Of a DNA stretch of 64,000 nt, positions 36,092-46,999 are shown one piece after another. This DNA is from Siphonodentalium dalli (lineage: Eukaryota; Mollusca; Scaphopoda; Gadilida; Siphonodentaliidae). A program made the position numbers and the translations under genes. The stretch lies in NCBI GenBank assembly GCA_032622095.1, contig CP136063.1, positions 150,155,379 to 150,219,378 on the forward strand, given 5' to 3'. Under the pieces are notes generated by a model, which saw only the letters and a program-made list of their open reading frames with translations, did no database searches and had not been told where the DNA came from. Position 1 is the first letter of the stretch. Each line of letters begins with the position of its first letter.

Positions 36092-37679
36092 TATTTGCCA
36101 GTAGATATTTGGTGGTTTTCTGGTCACCCTAGTATACTATGTTGATGACAAACTATTTATTTGATACGCATACATTGATAAATATTAAATACACGCAGAT
36201 AGGTACATGTACATGTAAATGTATGTAGAAGTAATTAAGCTCTTCCCTGTCTTCCCAGTGAGTCCAATAAATTCATAATCTAAGATATATCAAATTTTAA
36301 TTGCAGTATCCAGTTGACACAGCATTGCAATACGTCCCTCGAAAATGTTTCTTTTTTGGGGAAGTGGTTTTTTTGAGAAACAAGAAAATTAAGTTCTTAA
36401 TTAAAACAATGTACAAAACTACAATGCGAAAACACACATTCCCACTCAGTTTTGTTTGAATCAAATTGATTAGAACTGAATCACAATCCAGACACCAGAA
36501 TACTTAAGTAATTAAATGCTATAAATCAAGGTATCGACCAGAAACCAAAATAATCAGTTCATAGAACTGAAACTTGATTTAAACAAACCTGCATTTTACG
36601 ATATCATTCCATGCACCAAGCTCATTTACGAGATATTATGTTATTTTAATTTATTTCACCAAATATATTGTAATTTACTGAGGATATCAAGAAACCATCC
36701 AGAACAGCCAATGTTCACACACAAAAAGATAGTTACATCCAGCCAAAGGGAACATTAGATACAAGAAAAAAAAGATGCATGCATCAGATCAACCATGAAT
36801 TATTTTCAAAAGAATTAATAACGTATATTTGCGAAATATTATAAATTTAGTATTAAACTTCAAAAATACGCATCTATAAAAATATCTGAGGTAATCTAAA
36901 TATCTGACATATATATATGTTATGTAATATGTAAAATGGCAGTATGCAAATGAGGGTGTAGTCTGTTTTGATCCATAACTATTAACAGAGGACTGTACCT
37001 AGAAATGAAAATACATTGACAGAAACCTGCTTAATGTCCCCCCAGACGCGGTACAAAGGTTCTATTCAGACTCATGTCCCTGCTTGACACCCTTTACAAA
37101 AGCAGTAATCAACACATATACATATATTCCCAATTCCCATAGATGTATATATATTAGTAGAACTAGCTGAAACAGGCTCCCATTGGAAGGGGCCTGCACA
37201 TGGCCCATATATGTGTGCTCAAAGAGCACATATTGATCTCAGACAGCTCCTTTATTCAGCGAAGGCCCCTTTGTGCTGGAACATTTTAATCATATTAACA
37301 ATTTGATTTAAAATTAATCTACAGGCAAACAGATAACCAGGCAATGTGTACTTGTTGTAACTTAAACCTCAGCATGGCTAACAATTAAGAACTTTCCAAT
37401 GACTCTGGCGAAAACAACCTGTTTCCAGGTTTGGAAGATTCAATATTAAGTCCCAATTAAAGCACTATGTATCATGTGATCAAACAACGAAATTTGAAAA
37501 TCAACATGTAAATGTAGCTCTACAATATGATCGTCTGTGATAGTTGGAAAAGCTGGATAAACTTGAGACCAGTTTGAAAATCTAGCTATAAAATTATGAA
37601 TACGATGGTGCCTTGTAAAAATATCAATAAAAGGTCAGCCGACCACAGTGTCCCCCGAAAACGTGGCAAGTCGACGCTG
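36092..37679. other. Spacer, nothing supported
   Basis: No open frame of note. A stretch at about 37160-37275 (GCTGAAACAGGCTCCCATTG) resembles 2870-2960, so an unnamed low-copy repeat may be present. Confidence 0.4.
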
Positions 37680-38560
37680 CTTTGTTAAAGAAATAAAAAA
37701 ATGTTGAAATGTTCTAAGTCGAAAGGGTTAATAATTCCGTAAAGAAATAATTTTTCCGTCATCTATATACGTGTTGCACATGTAACAATACTCTGAAGTT
37801 TCAAATATCTACGATCAAAACTGTAGGAGGAGTTGATTACACCATGAAGGTACCCTCATACAGAAAATTATAAAAAATGTTTTTCAAAGTCGAAAGGCCC
37901 ATAACTCTGGGAAAAATCATTGGATCAAACTCAAATTCGAACTTGACCTGTATTTTGATATGAACGACCCACTAAAAAACTGAATTTCCAATTAAACAAT
38001 CCATTTAACTTGAGTTATCATCCGGAAACCAAAGAAAATCAAGAAAAATTGAATTTTCTATGTCGAAAAGCCTGAGAAAATCATCGAATCAAACTCAAAT
38101 TCGAACTTGACCTGTATTTTGATATCAATGACTCACAAAAAAAACGGAATTTTCAATTCAACAGTCCAAACTTGAGTTATCATCGGGAAACTAAATAAAA
38201 GAAGAAAATTGAATTTTCTAAGTAAAAAAAAGTACATAACTCTGAGAAAAATCTTTGAATCAAACTCAAATTCGAACTCAACCTGTATCTATGATATATG
38301 ACTGATCCACATAAAACCGGTATTTTGCAATTAAAGGATCCAAACGTGAGATAACATCCGGAAACCGAAAAAGTTGAAAAAAGGGAAATAACTCCATAAA
38401 AGAACATCGGATCAAACCCAGAATTGCAGAGCACCTGTGTTCTTGGTTGAGACACCTACATACCAAGTTTCAATCAAATCGGATGATCATTACTGGAGTT
38501 ATAACTCCGGATGCACGGATTAACACGGCTGATTACAATAGTCCCCCAAAAATATTTTTT
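37680..38560 (+). repeat. Tandem array, family G, second block
   Basis: Units at about 37880, 38040 and 38215, each with AAAATCATTGGATCAAACTC and TTCGAACTTGACCTGTATTT, followed by a diverged unit and the end GGATGCACGGATTAACACGG. Same family as 34990-35740. Confidence 0.6.
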
Positions 38561-38582
38561 TCAGGGGACAATAACACACTCA

Positions 38583-39150
38583 CCCAGACTACTCAGGGGG
38601 GGGTGAAAAAAAAAATTCCGGCACGTATGCCGGGGTGGGTGGGTGGTCAAAGCCACCAACAAGCAATTTTTTCCGCAACTAAAAAAAAAAATTCCTGCTT
38701 GTTTTTTAGTGTTTTGGCAATGAGTTGGGCTTCAAACCCACTTTGAATGAGAGAAACAATGTAATTCTAACTGTAAACTGACTGCAGGCAGTTTAATATC
38801 GTGTTGTATTTTGTTGCAAATTTTGAAATCCAAGATGGCCGCTGGCAGCCATGTTTTTTTGGCCGAATGACCTCAAAATGACTCATTCCTATTTACATGT
38901 CCATGTTAACATCCATGATAAATAGTATGCACAGAAATTCATATACAGTTGTTTACAGTGAATTTCCCCCCGCAAATCTCTGTTTTAGTGTTAAAAGGGG
39001 GGTGGGTGTCAAAAAATGGTCGGAAAAAACTGCCGAAAACGGAAAAAAATTTGGCGGTGGGGGTGGGTGGGTACAAAAAATGATCGAAAGGGAAAAAATG
39101 CCATACGTGCCTGAAATTTTTTTCCGACCCCCCCCCCCCTGGACTACTAG
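38583..39150. mobile_element. Inverted-repeat element enclosing a 164-bp-family monomer
   Basis: Left arm 38583-38636 (AGACTACTCAGGGGGGG, then CCGGCACGTATG) is inverse to 39098-39150 (CATACGTGCC, then CCCCCTGGACTACT). Between the arms, 38818-38925 is a single monomer of the HINE-like family (AATCCAAGATGGCCGCTGGC). The frames 38897-39190 and 38953-39165 lie over simple sequence of the right arm. Confidence 0.5.
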
Positions 39151-40581
39151 TACAATACTGGCCATGTCAGTAATATCACAGTGCTATTAAGTATGTTAAA
39201 TTAAGGGGAGGAGGTAAAGTGACCAATTTTGAATTCGATATTTCCATGCAAATCTGTGGACCAAAAGTTAGAGAGTAGCAAATACTTCTGAGTGTGACTT
39301 GATGTGGTATTCAAAACAATAGGTATTTATCTTTGAGCTGAGAAACTCAAATACCAAATTTACATAAATCTCAATAAAATGAGATATATCAGATGAAAGG
39401 TATTTCTGCTCTAAAGTATCAGGAATGTTGAGAAGGGTTCATTTTAACTACAAAAAGCCATACAAGTGAAGGGAATATAATAGGAGAATGATTACATGAA
39501 CAATATACAAAAGCGTAAAATTGATGACCAGGATTAACAATTTTAACTCTATAAAATTAGGGGACTGTACTAGGTACTAGTATGTCACTTGAATACTGCA
39601 TTGATAGGCTAAACCAGAGAGCTATGTGGAAGTTGATAAACCCTCCAGGGGCCAACACTATCCACACACTATGGAAATGCAATAAACAACAGATGGCTAT
39701 TAAAGTCATTTTATATGTGCAGCAGTGAGCATCAGATATCATATTATAGGACTGTGTAACTTTCTAAAAAGAGTGCTACTAAATGGGGTTCTCTCTGTCT
39801 GCTCAAATTCTGAGAACATCCCTACAAATGAACAGTAGACTATTCCAATTTATACTTTTAGAACTGAATGGGAGAGTCCATTGATTCATGAATGGGTTAC
39901 ACTCAAAATTTAACTCGGGTACACTTTTTCTTATTCCGGCTTGGAATACACTTTTTAGTGTGTTTTCGAAGAAAAAATGCTACCGGTATTAAAAAGTATG
40001 TTAGTAATTTTTTCGGTAATATTTTTATTACATATGTAATAAATTGGCATAGTAGAATATAATTTAGCAAAAGAATGATTTTTTTCCACAAAATGGGAAA
40101 GATATGCAACATATATCTTCCGAGTACACATTTTCCCCGAGTCGGCGTCGGGGCCGGAGTACACTTTTTAGTGACCATCGAAAACATGTTGACAAAACGT
40201 TGTTAAATGGCCGAAATAGGAGGAGCTAACATATCACATGACTACGTGCGTCTCGTGCAAATTACTGCGCATGGCAATGTCACCGAACATGATTCTGCAA
40301 CCCGCATGACTATCAGGAAACTAACAGTACGCATGTGTAACAAATTGGAATTGGTCAGTTGTAAAAACTACATGCATGCGCAGATTGAATACATATATAT
40401 ATAGTTACCCTCAACTTGAATTATATCAGGCTACATGAATTGTACACTCAATGTGAACGCAAGTGATTACCTTGGCATGTGCATGGGGAACTCACAGGGG
40501 GATTCATGAAATGATGGGTCACATCCAATGGTCGATGAACACATGACATGTCATTGTTTACGTTCTGTTATTTGTCGGATT
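39151..40581. other. Spacer, nothing supported
   Basis: The word GTACACTTTTTAGTG occurs directly repeated near 39945 and 40160, bracketing about 200 bp. Short minus-strand frames there (39903-40187) are not supported. Confidence 0.4.
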
Positions 40582-40905
40582 TTAAGGATAAATGACACGT
40601 ACATGTAGGTGAGTGGATGGTTTCACACTTGTATTTATATATAATAGTAATAGTATTTAGTTGATGTGCGTTGGTCATAATTGTTACTTTTATTGAAAAT
40701 CTACTCGTCCATAGTGTTTAAAGGTCGCGATGGAACTTAGATGGCATAAGCCACGCTACAAAGTTCCAATGGATCTACCTCAAAGTCAAAACTGCTCAAT
40801 ACAATAGTCTGAATTGACATTAATTTAAGGACTTTGCTAACCCAATTTCAACCCCAATTTTATGGAGTCAAAATAATGGATTGTGCTCACTTTTATTAGT
40901 AATCA
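40582..40905 (+). repeat. 324-bp direct repeat, copy 1
   Basis: From TTAAGGATAAATGACACGTA to TTATTAGTAATCA, almost identical to 40986-41310. It includes GTGTTTAAAGGTCGCGATGG. The offset between copies is 404-405 bp. Confidence 0.85.
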
Positions 40906-40985
40906 TTTCCATATCTTTTTCTTAGAAATTTATTTTGTTTTTGTTGGATTTGGGTTCGAAAAAAATATATTTTAAAACCTCTATA

Positions 40986-41310
40986 TTAAGGATAAATGAC
41001 ACGTACATGTAGGTGAGTGGATGGTTTCACACTTGTATTTATATATAATAGTAATTTAGTATTTAGTTGATGTGCGTTGGTCATAATTGTTACTTTTATT
41101 GAAAATCTACTCGTCCATAGTGTTTAAAGGTCGCGATGGAACTTAGATGGCATAAGCCACGCTACAAGGTTCCAATGGATCTACCTCAAAGTCAAAACTG
41201 CTCAATACAATAGTCTGAATAGACATTAATTTAAGGACTTTGCTAACCCAATTTCAACCCCAATTTATGGAGTCAAAATAATGGATTGTGCTCACTTTTA
41301 TTAGTAATCA
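40986..41310 (+). repeat. 324-bp direct repeat, copy 2
   Basis: Second copy of the block at 40582-40905 with only a few differences. The intervening 80 bp (40906-40985) is itself an arm of the inverted repeat described next. Confidence 0.85.
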
Positions 41311-42210
41311 ACGAAATCAAACCCATGGATGCACCATTTTAACAGTATAATTAATGGCGGATTATCTTAGAAATACAAAGTGTGCACTTTATAGAGGTTT
41401 TAAAAAAAAAAAATTTCGAACCCAAATCCAACAAAAACAAAATCAATTTTAAGAAAAAGATATGGAAATGTGTACTGAATACTGTATAGAATAATGAACA
41501 ATTAAAATATGTTCATATTTCCCAAGTGTTCTTTGAAAAAATTACATAGAACCAGTTGTTAACCAATGCTAGAATTTCTTCCCCAACACGGCTGACTGAG
41601 AGCTAGCAGCAATTGGTTAACTATTGACAGTGGTGAGTTGATAAAATAATTTCTTAAGCTTCAATTTATCAGACCACCCTGTAACCACTAAATAGGTCAC
41701 CAATCATGGAATAATCCCTTATGGTCCAGTGGCCACAGGCTGGCACACACACTGATAACAATCCCAGCAAGTTGGCAGCAACACTGGGCACAAGGTGACC
41801 CATAATCCACCCATCAAGTGTCATCTTCTGGACAGCATAACTGAGAAAGTTAATCTACCATTTGTAAATTAAGTGGTTCTGAGAATATTTTTCAAAGAAT
41901 ACTTGGTAAAAATGAATATATTTTTATTGTTCATCATTCTTCAGTGTTCAGCACACATTCCCATATTTTTTTCTTAGATATGGACTTTGTGTTTGTTGGA
42001 TTTGGGTTTGAACAAAAATATTTTTTAAACCTCTATAAAGTTCACATTTTGTTTTTCTAGGATATTAAAAATCTATCATGAATTATACTCTTAAAATGGT
42101 GTATCCATTGGCTTGGTTATTGTGATTACTAATATAAATGAATAGAAACCGTTAGTTTTACTCCATCAAATTTTGGTGAAATTGGGTTGACACAAGTCCT
42201 TAAGAAAAAG
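41215..42210. repeat. Large imperfect inverted repeat
   Basis: The left arm (about 41215-41475: TTAAGGACTTTGCTAACCCA ... AACCTCTATA in inverse ... AAGATATGGAAATG) is complementary to the right arm (about 41950-42210: CCCATATTTTTTTCTTAGAT ... ATTGGGTTGACACAAGTCCT). The motif TTTGTTGGATTTGGGTT also occurs directly at about 40942. Right arm is more diverged. Confidence 0.6.
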
Positions 42211-42773
42211 ACTATACAGCACTTCTGGCACATGAATAACTATACCGACTTTACTAATAAGTCATCCCTATCATTAATAAAGTTGCAAGATAATTCAACA
42301 AATAAATGCCATCTAGTATGGGAATCCACAAAAGATTCACCTGCAGCAACTAAAAAAGCTATAATTAAAGTATGGCTAATGACGGACACATACCTTTTAC
42401 AATATAACAGAAATAAATTCAGGCAAAATCTGACAGATGCCTTATGTCCAATGTGTAATGATGATAATGAGGATAGATATCACTTCATAACAAGCTGTCC
42501 GAAAACCAAATTCCAAAGAGACAAATATATACAAAAGATAGAGGAAATACTACCAACAACAGTTATAGAAAATAACAATATTAGAATTTAGACAGCCAAG
42601 CATACTGACACAACTAACTATAGACTGTACCAAGTTAGAACATTGGAGTCTAAATATGACACTAAATCTTCAAATAGAAAAAGCTGCAAGAAACTACCTA
42701 GAGCTATGCATTACATGTACACAGAGTAAATACCGGGTACTCCTGGGTACTCTGAAATTAATGGAATGATAAA
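42211..42773 (+). pseudogene. 3-prime end of a LINE ORF2 (non-LTR retrotransposon)
   Basis: The frame contains KVWLMTDTYLLQYNRNKF and then CPMCNDDNEDRYHFITSC, a C-x2-C-x8-H-x4-C knuckle typical of the C-terminus of CR1/Jockey-type non-LTR ORF2 proteins. It stops at 42589-42591, but homology-like sequence continues in the +1 frame (PSILTQLTIDCTKLEHWS, later YLELC) to a TGA near 42771, so a single frameshift lies near 42585. The RT and endonuclease domains are absent: a 5-prime truncated, decayed copy, as LINEs usually leave. The apparent start at 42187 is a TTG inside the inverted-repeat arm, not an initiation codon. Confidence 0.75.
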
Positions 42774-42895
42774 TGACAAATATATACCGAGCTGTACAGG
42801 TATGAAAAAGTCATAGTATGATCTAACAATTAAACATATATCATATGTATATTATTATCACTATATTAACTTTTACAAATATCAAGTTTAAATGT

Positions 42896-43196
42896 AAGTG
42901 TCAATGACACTGTAGCTCAACTTGGAAAGGGAATAATTTAATGTATTACTGTCAATGGAGCGATTAGGAATGTGGAAAGTTGAATGTCTAATACTAGTTT
43001 ATAGACATGAAGAGAAAAGTAAAATCCAAGATGGCTGCTGGCGGCCATGTCTTCGGCCGAATGACCCCAAAATGATTGTATCCCATCTACATGTCATCGT
43101 TAACATCCATGACAAAATTTATGACGATCAGACTAAAGGTACGACCTGTAGCCTATGCTAAAGAATTTAGTCATACAAAGAGTAAAATCCAATATT
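42896..43196 (+). mobile_element. Truncated HINE-like element, head and one monomer
   Basis: Head AAGTGTCAATGACACTGTAG and leader almost identical to 10497-10615, then one full monomer and the start of a second, broken off within AAAATCCAA at 43193. Same strand as the array at 47 kb, which lacks a head. Confidence 0.75.
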
Positions 43197-44027
43197 AAAG
43201 TGATGTGAAACGTAAATTGAACCTCACAATTGAGTTCCCTGCGTTATTCTGTGGAAAGACTGAATAAAATAACCCCCATACACGAAATGCCCTAACCAGA
43301 TATCAGTTTGTACTAATTATACGGCCACGTAACTAACTATTTACTTTCCCTCAATCGGGACGAATAATTCCACTGTAAACGCGAAATAAATACACAAACG
43401 AGTTGTCGTGTGCAGTCGCGGAAACACCCGAACACTTCCGACTTGGTCGGGATTGAGTCGGCTTTCGTTCTCAGAAAATAGCTTCCGTGGAGGGAGGCCG
43501 TTTGCTGGAATAGCGTAACATCAGCTTAATAAAACGAAAAACAAGCGGTATAGTCAATTAGAATGGGAGGGATATAAAAGGAATTATTGGCTGAAATCAC
43601 CAACGGAAGAACATTGACCGAGTTATGAAAGAATTATAATCAAAGTGGTCATGATCGAGCAATGAACAACGGTAACAGTTGAAAATGTTACTATTTATAG
43701 AAATTTGTAATCGTTGCAGATCGTTGACCGATTTTATGATCGAACTACAGCAGGTACAGTCTCGTGCAGAAAGAGTTGTCTTACATGTGTATTTCAAACT
43801 GTTTAATTACCTGTACAATGCTACATGTGTGCCATATTGCTATTCACTATTCTAGTACAGACCGTATTTGTTTGGGACAGCGATAGTGATATAGATATCC
43901 ATATGGAATTATGTTTTCTTCAATTTTTGAGTTTATATAGGCCCAAATAAATATACCATAAGATGGACTCAATCATTGACAGTTAAAATTGGATGGAAGT
44001 AAAGAAGTGTTGTGTATTTGCACTAAG
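43197..44027. other. Spacer with a mild CpG-containing patch
   Basis: 43330-43520 is less AT-rich and has several CpG (CGGAAACACCCGAACACTTC), which could be a host promoter or 5-prime exon. No coding sequence supported. Confidence 0.35.
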
Positions 44028-45285
44028 TAAGCGCAATTGCTTTATGCTTAAGCGCAAATATTTGTATGCAAATAAATAATAAATGTAAAAAAGACTCCCA
44101 TGTGATTTGCTCTAAACTCAAATTAACTCAGGCCATAAAACATTACTCAAACATAGGTGAGGACTCTTCCCGTCCCCCTCCACCCAGATCCCATACTAAG
44201 ATGGATGTTCAGACTGAGGAAACCAGTTGGAGATAGGTACATGTATTTGCTTAAGCATAATTCATTTCAATTACGCTTAAGTGTAAATAAAATCCACTTA
44301 AGCGTAAATGAGTTGCGCTTAACCGTAATTCATATACACCCCCCATTGAACTCCACATACTCAAGCTGAAATGGATGCAACCACATTACTAATGCCAGTA
44401 AGTTAACATACATCAGATTATACAAATATACATATATTTAAAGGTAAGACAGCCGATGAAATTATTGCTCTTAATATAATTCCAATGTATTATGATAACG
44501 CATAAGTCAATTATGCTTAAGCGTAAATGATTACATTAAGCGTAACTGATTTACGCTTAAATGCAATTAGTTAATATAAAATGTGAAAATGAATCATTTG
44601 CGCTTAAGCGCAAGTATATGTCTATCAATATATTTGCGCTTAAGCGCAAATACCTAACACTCCCTTTATACTTCCCTCTGATTGTGAATGATAGAGTCCA
44701 TCTCATAGTATATTATCATGGACCCATAGTAGTAGCCCCATATAATACTGAAACATTAAAGAAAAAATATTTCCATATGCATATATCAGCATCTCTGTCC
44801 CTGGTGTCCCAAGAATTGGTGCCTCACTCCCAGAGCTCTAGTATATTTTATTAAAGGGACATCTCCTACACAGATATATACATGTACCATTTCCATGGCC
44901 ATAAATATGGAATTCGGGGTTACTGGGGACTCGCTTCCCTCATATGGTGTACTTATTGACTTGAAATTGGGGAAAACCCCAATTTTCATATTATCAGCAT
45001 CCCTGTCCACAAGAATTTGTGTCTCCATCCCAGAGATCTAGTATATTTTATAAAAAGAGATATATCCTGCACATATCTCTACCATTTCCATGGTCATAAA
45101 AGAGATATTGGGGTTACCGGTACTGGGGGGGGGGGGGGGGTGCTTCCCTCATATGGTGGGTCTGTGCCATTTAAAATTAATTCAGGGGGGTGATATCAAT
45201 GCATATGAATTTTTATTTGCGCAAATGATTTACACTGAAGCGCAAATGATAGATGTTATTTTGCGAAATATTTGCGCTTGATAGT
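44028..45285. repeat. Cluster of TTGCGCTTAAGCGCAA-like palindromes
   Basis: Full or near-full copies lie near 44044, 44249, 44272, 44299, 44311, 44512, 44545, 44598 and 44632, with half-sites near 45218, 45238 and 45265. The two copies at 44598 and 44632 are perfect 16-bp palindromes. Spacing is irregular and the sequence between is not repeated. A run of G lies at 45126-45140. The frames 44157-44369 and 44561-44854 pick up the words as codons and are not genes. Confidence 0.7.
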
Positions 45286-45302
45286 AAATGAATAATAAAT
45301 GT

Positions 45303-46110
45303 GAAATGGGTATCCCATACATGAAATGCTGTATCTATATGCTATAGCGCGTATATCCTACAGGTCTGGGTGAACCACCGATCAATCAATAACAGCCCGA
45401 TCGGGCTAAAGTAGACCGATCAGGCTAAAATAGACCGATCGTTCTTTCACAGCCAGCTTGAATCTTGGATAAAGGGAGTAGGCCTACTCTAAATTGTTCT
45501 TTCAAGTGAAATAGGCCTCCCATACATGAAACGCCTTATCTATATACTATAGCGCGCATACCCTACAGGTCTGGGTGAACCACCGATCAATCAATAATAG
45601 CCCGATCGGGCTAAAATAGACCGATCGGTCTTTCACAGCCAGCCTGAATCTTGGATAAAGGGAGTAGGCCTACTATAAATTGTTCTTTCAAGTGAAATAG
45701 GCCTCCCATGCATGAAACGCCTTATCTATATACTATAGCGCGCATACCCTACAGGTCTGGGTGAACCACCGATCAATCAATAATAGCCCGATCGGGCTAA
45801 AATAGACCGATCGGGCTAAAATAGACCGATCGGTCTTTCACAGCCAGCCTGAATCTTGGATAAAGGGAGTAGGCCTACTATAAATTGTTCTTTCAAGTGA
45901 AATAGGCCTCCCATACATAAAATGCCTTATCTATATCCTATAGTGCGCATATCCTACAGGCCTGGGTGAACCACCGATCAATCAATAATAGCCCGATCGG
46001 GCTAAAATATACCGATCGGGCTAAAATAATCCCATCGGTCTTTCACAGCCAGCATGAATCTTGGATAAAGGGAGTAGGCCTACTCTAAATTGTTCTTTCA
46101 AGTTACAACC
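45303..46110 (+). repeat. Four-copy tandem repeat, about 205 bp, with 19-bp sub-repeats
   Basis: The CAGGTCTGGGTGAACCACCG word lies at 45361, 45566, 45752 and 45957, giving units of 205, 186 and 205 bp. The 19-bp difference equals one sub-repeat CCGATCGGGCTAAAATAGA, which varies in number between units. CCCGATCGGG is a palindrome. No coding potential. Confidence 0.85.
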
Positions 46111-46999
46111 ATTTTTTTGTAAAAAAATTATTCTTATTCATTTTGAAACTAATGAAAGACAATTTTGAAACTAATGAAAGACAATGTATAATTTTTTGCT
46201 GGTATATTCATCATAAATTTGAACAAATCTTCAAGCAAACAAAATTTCAATATTCAAGAAATCTCTTACAACAGTGTCAGGAAGACCAATCGATCTAGCT
46301 CAGCACGATTGGTCTATTGTGGTGTCAAATATTATTGAAATATTGCTTATAATTTACATTTACAGAAGTCAATAATTCGCATGCAGATAACTTCACCTTG
46401 TATTCGGCCAAATATGTTGACGTTAGATTAGAAGGCAGAATTCCCAGATTTGTTTATTATTGGTGAACCTGGATAATTTCGGAGGTGTGCCAATCGTCTT
46501 TTGCACACTGTGAATACGTACTCATTCTCTCCTAAATTTGCAAAAATTCCATATATATATAAATATATATACAGAGTGTGAAAACTTTGTTAGTTGCCAA
46601 ATAATTGTCGACATTTTACTTAGAAAACTTGAATGCAAAAACTATGATAGGCCCCCTATTATTATTATTTTTTTTCCTCTTTTTGTTGAATCTACTTTCG
46701 TTATCGACATGCCGGCCTTTGTTTTTGGCTGTTCTCCCAGTCGTGCGTGCCAGCCGATCGTCGTTATTCGGGTGGTTCCGATTTCCTCCGAATATAATTC
46801 CATGAGACTCCGCGCGCTGATTCGCTCCGAAAATGTGTTAGTATCTGAGAAGATTTCTTACTCTGATCGCAGTTTTCAACAATTTAATACAGGGCGAGTA
46901 CCGCACTAATAATATGCCACATTGGGGTTTTCTTTCTAGTTTGTTATGACCTTTCGTGTGGTATATGGGGCACAGTTGTGTCTGACATCAAATATATGC
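46111..46999. other. Spacer, 123-codon frame not supported
   Basis: The frame 46538-46909 (plus) has no domain that I recognise and begins in an AT-dinucleotide run. CpG density rises at 46690-46890; it may contain a host exon or promoter but I cannot show it. Confidence 0.35.

Noticed and set aside
42187-42210. Start of the LINE frame at 42187
   Set aside because: The codon is TTG within the inverted-repeat arm; the LINE-like residues begin after about 42210.
46538-46909. 123-codon plus-strand frame
   Set aside because: No domain; starts in AT-dinucleotide sequence; only higher CpG content would argue for a gene.
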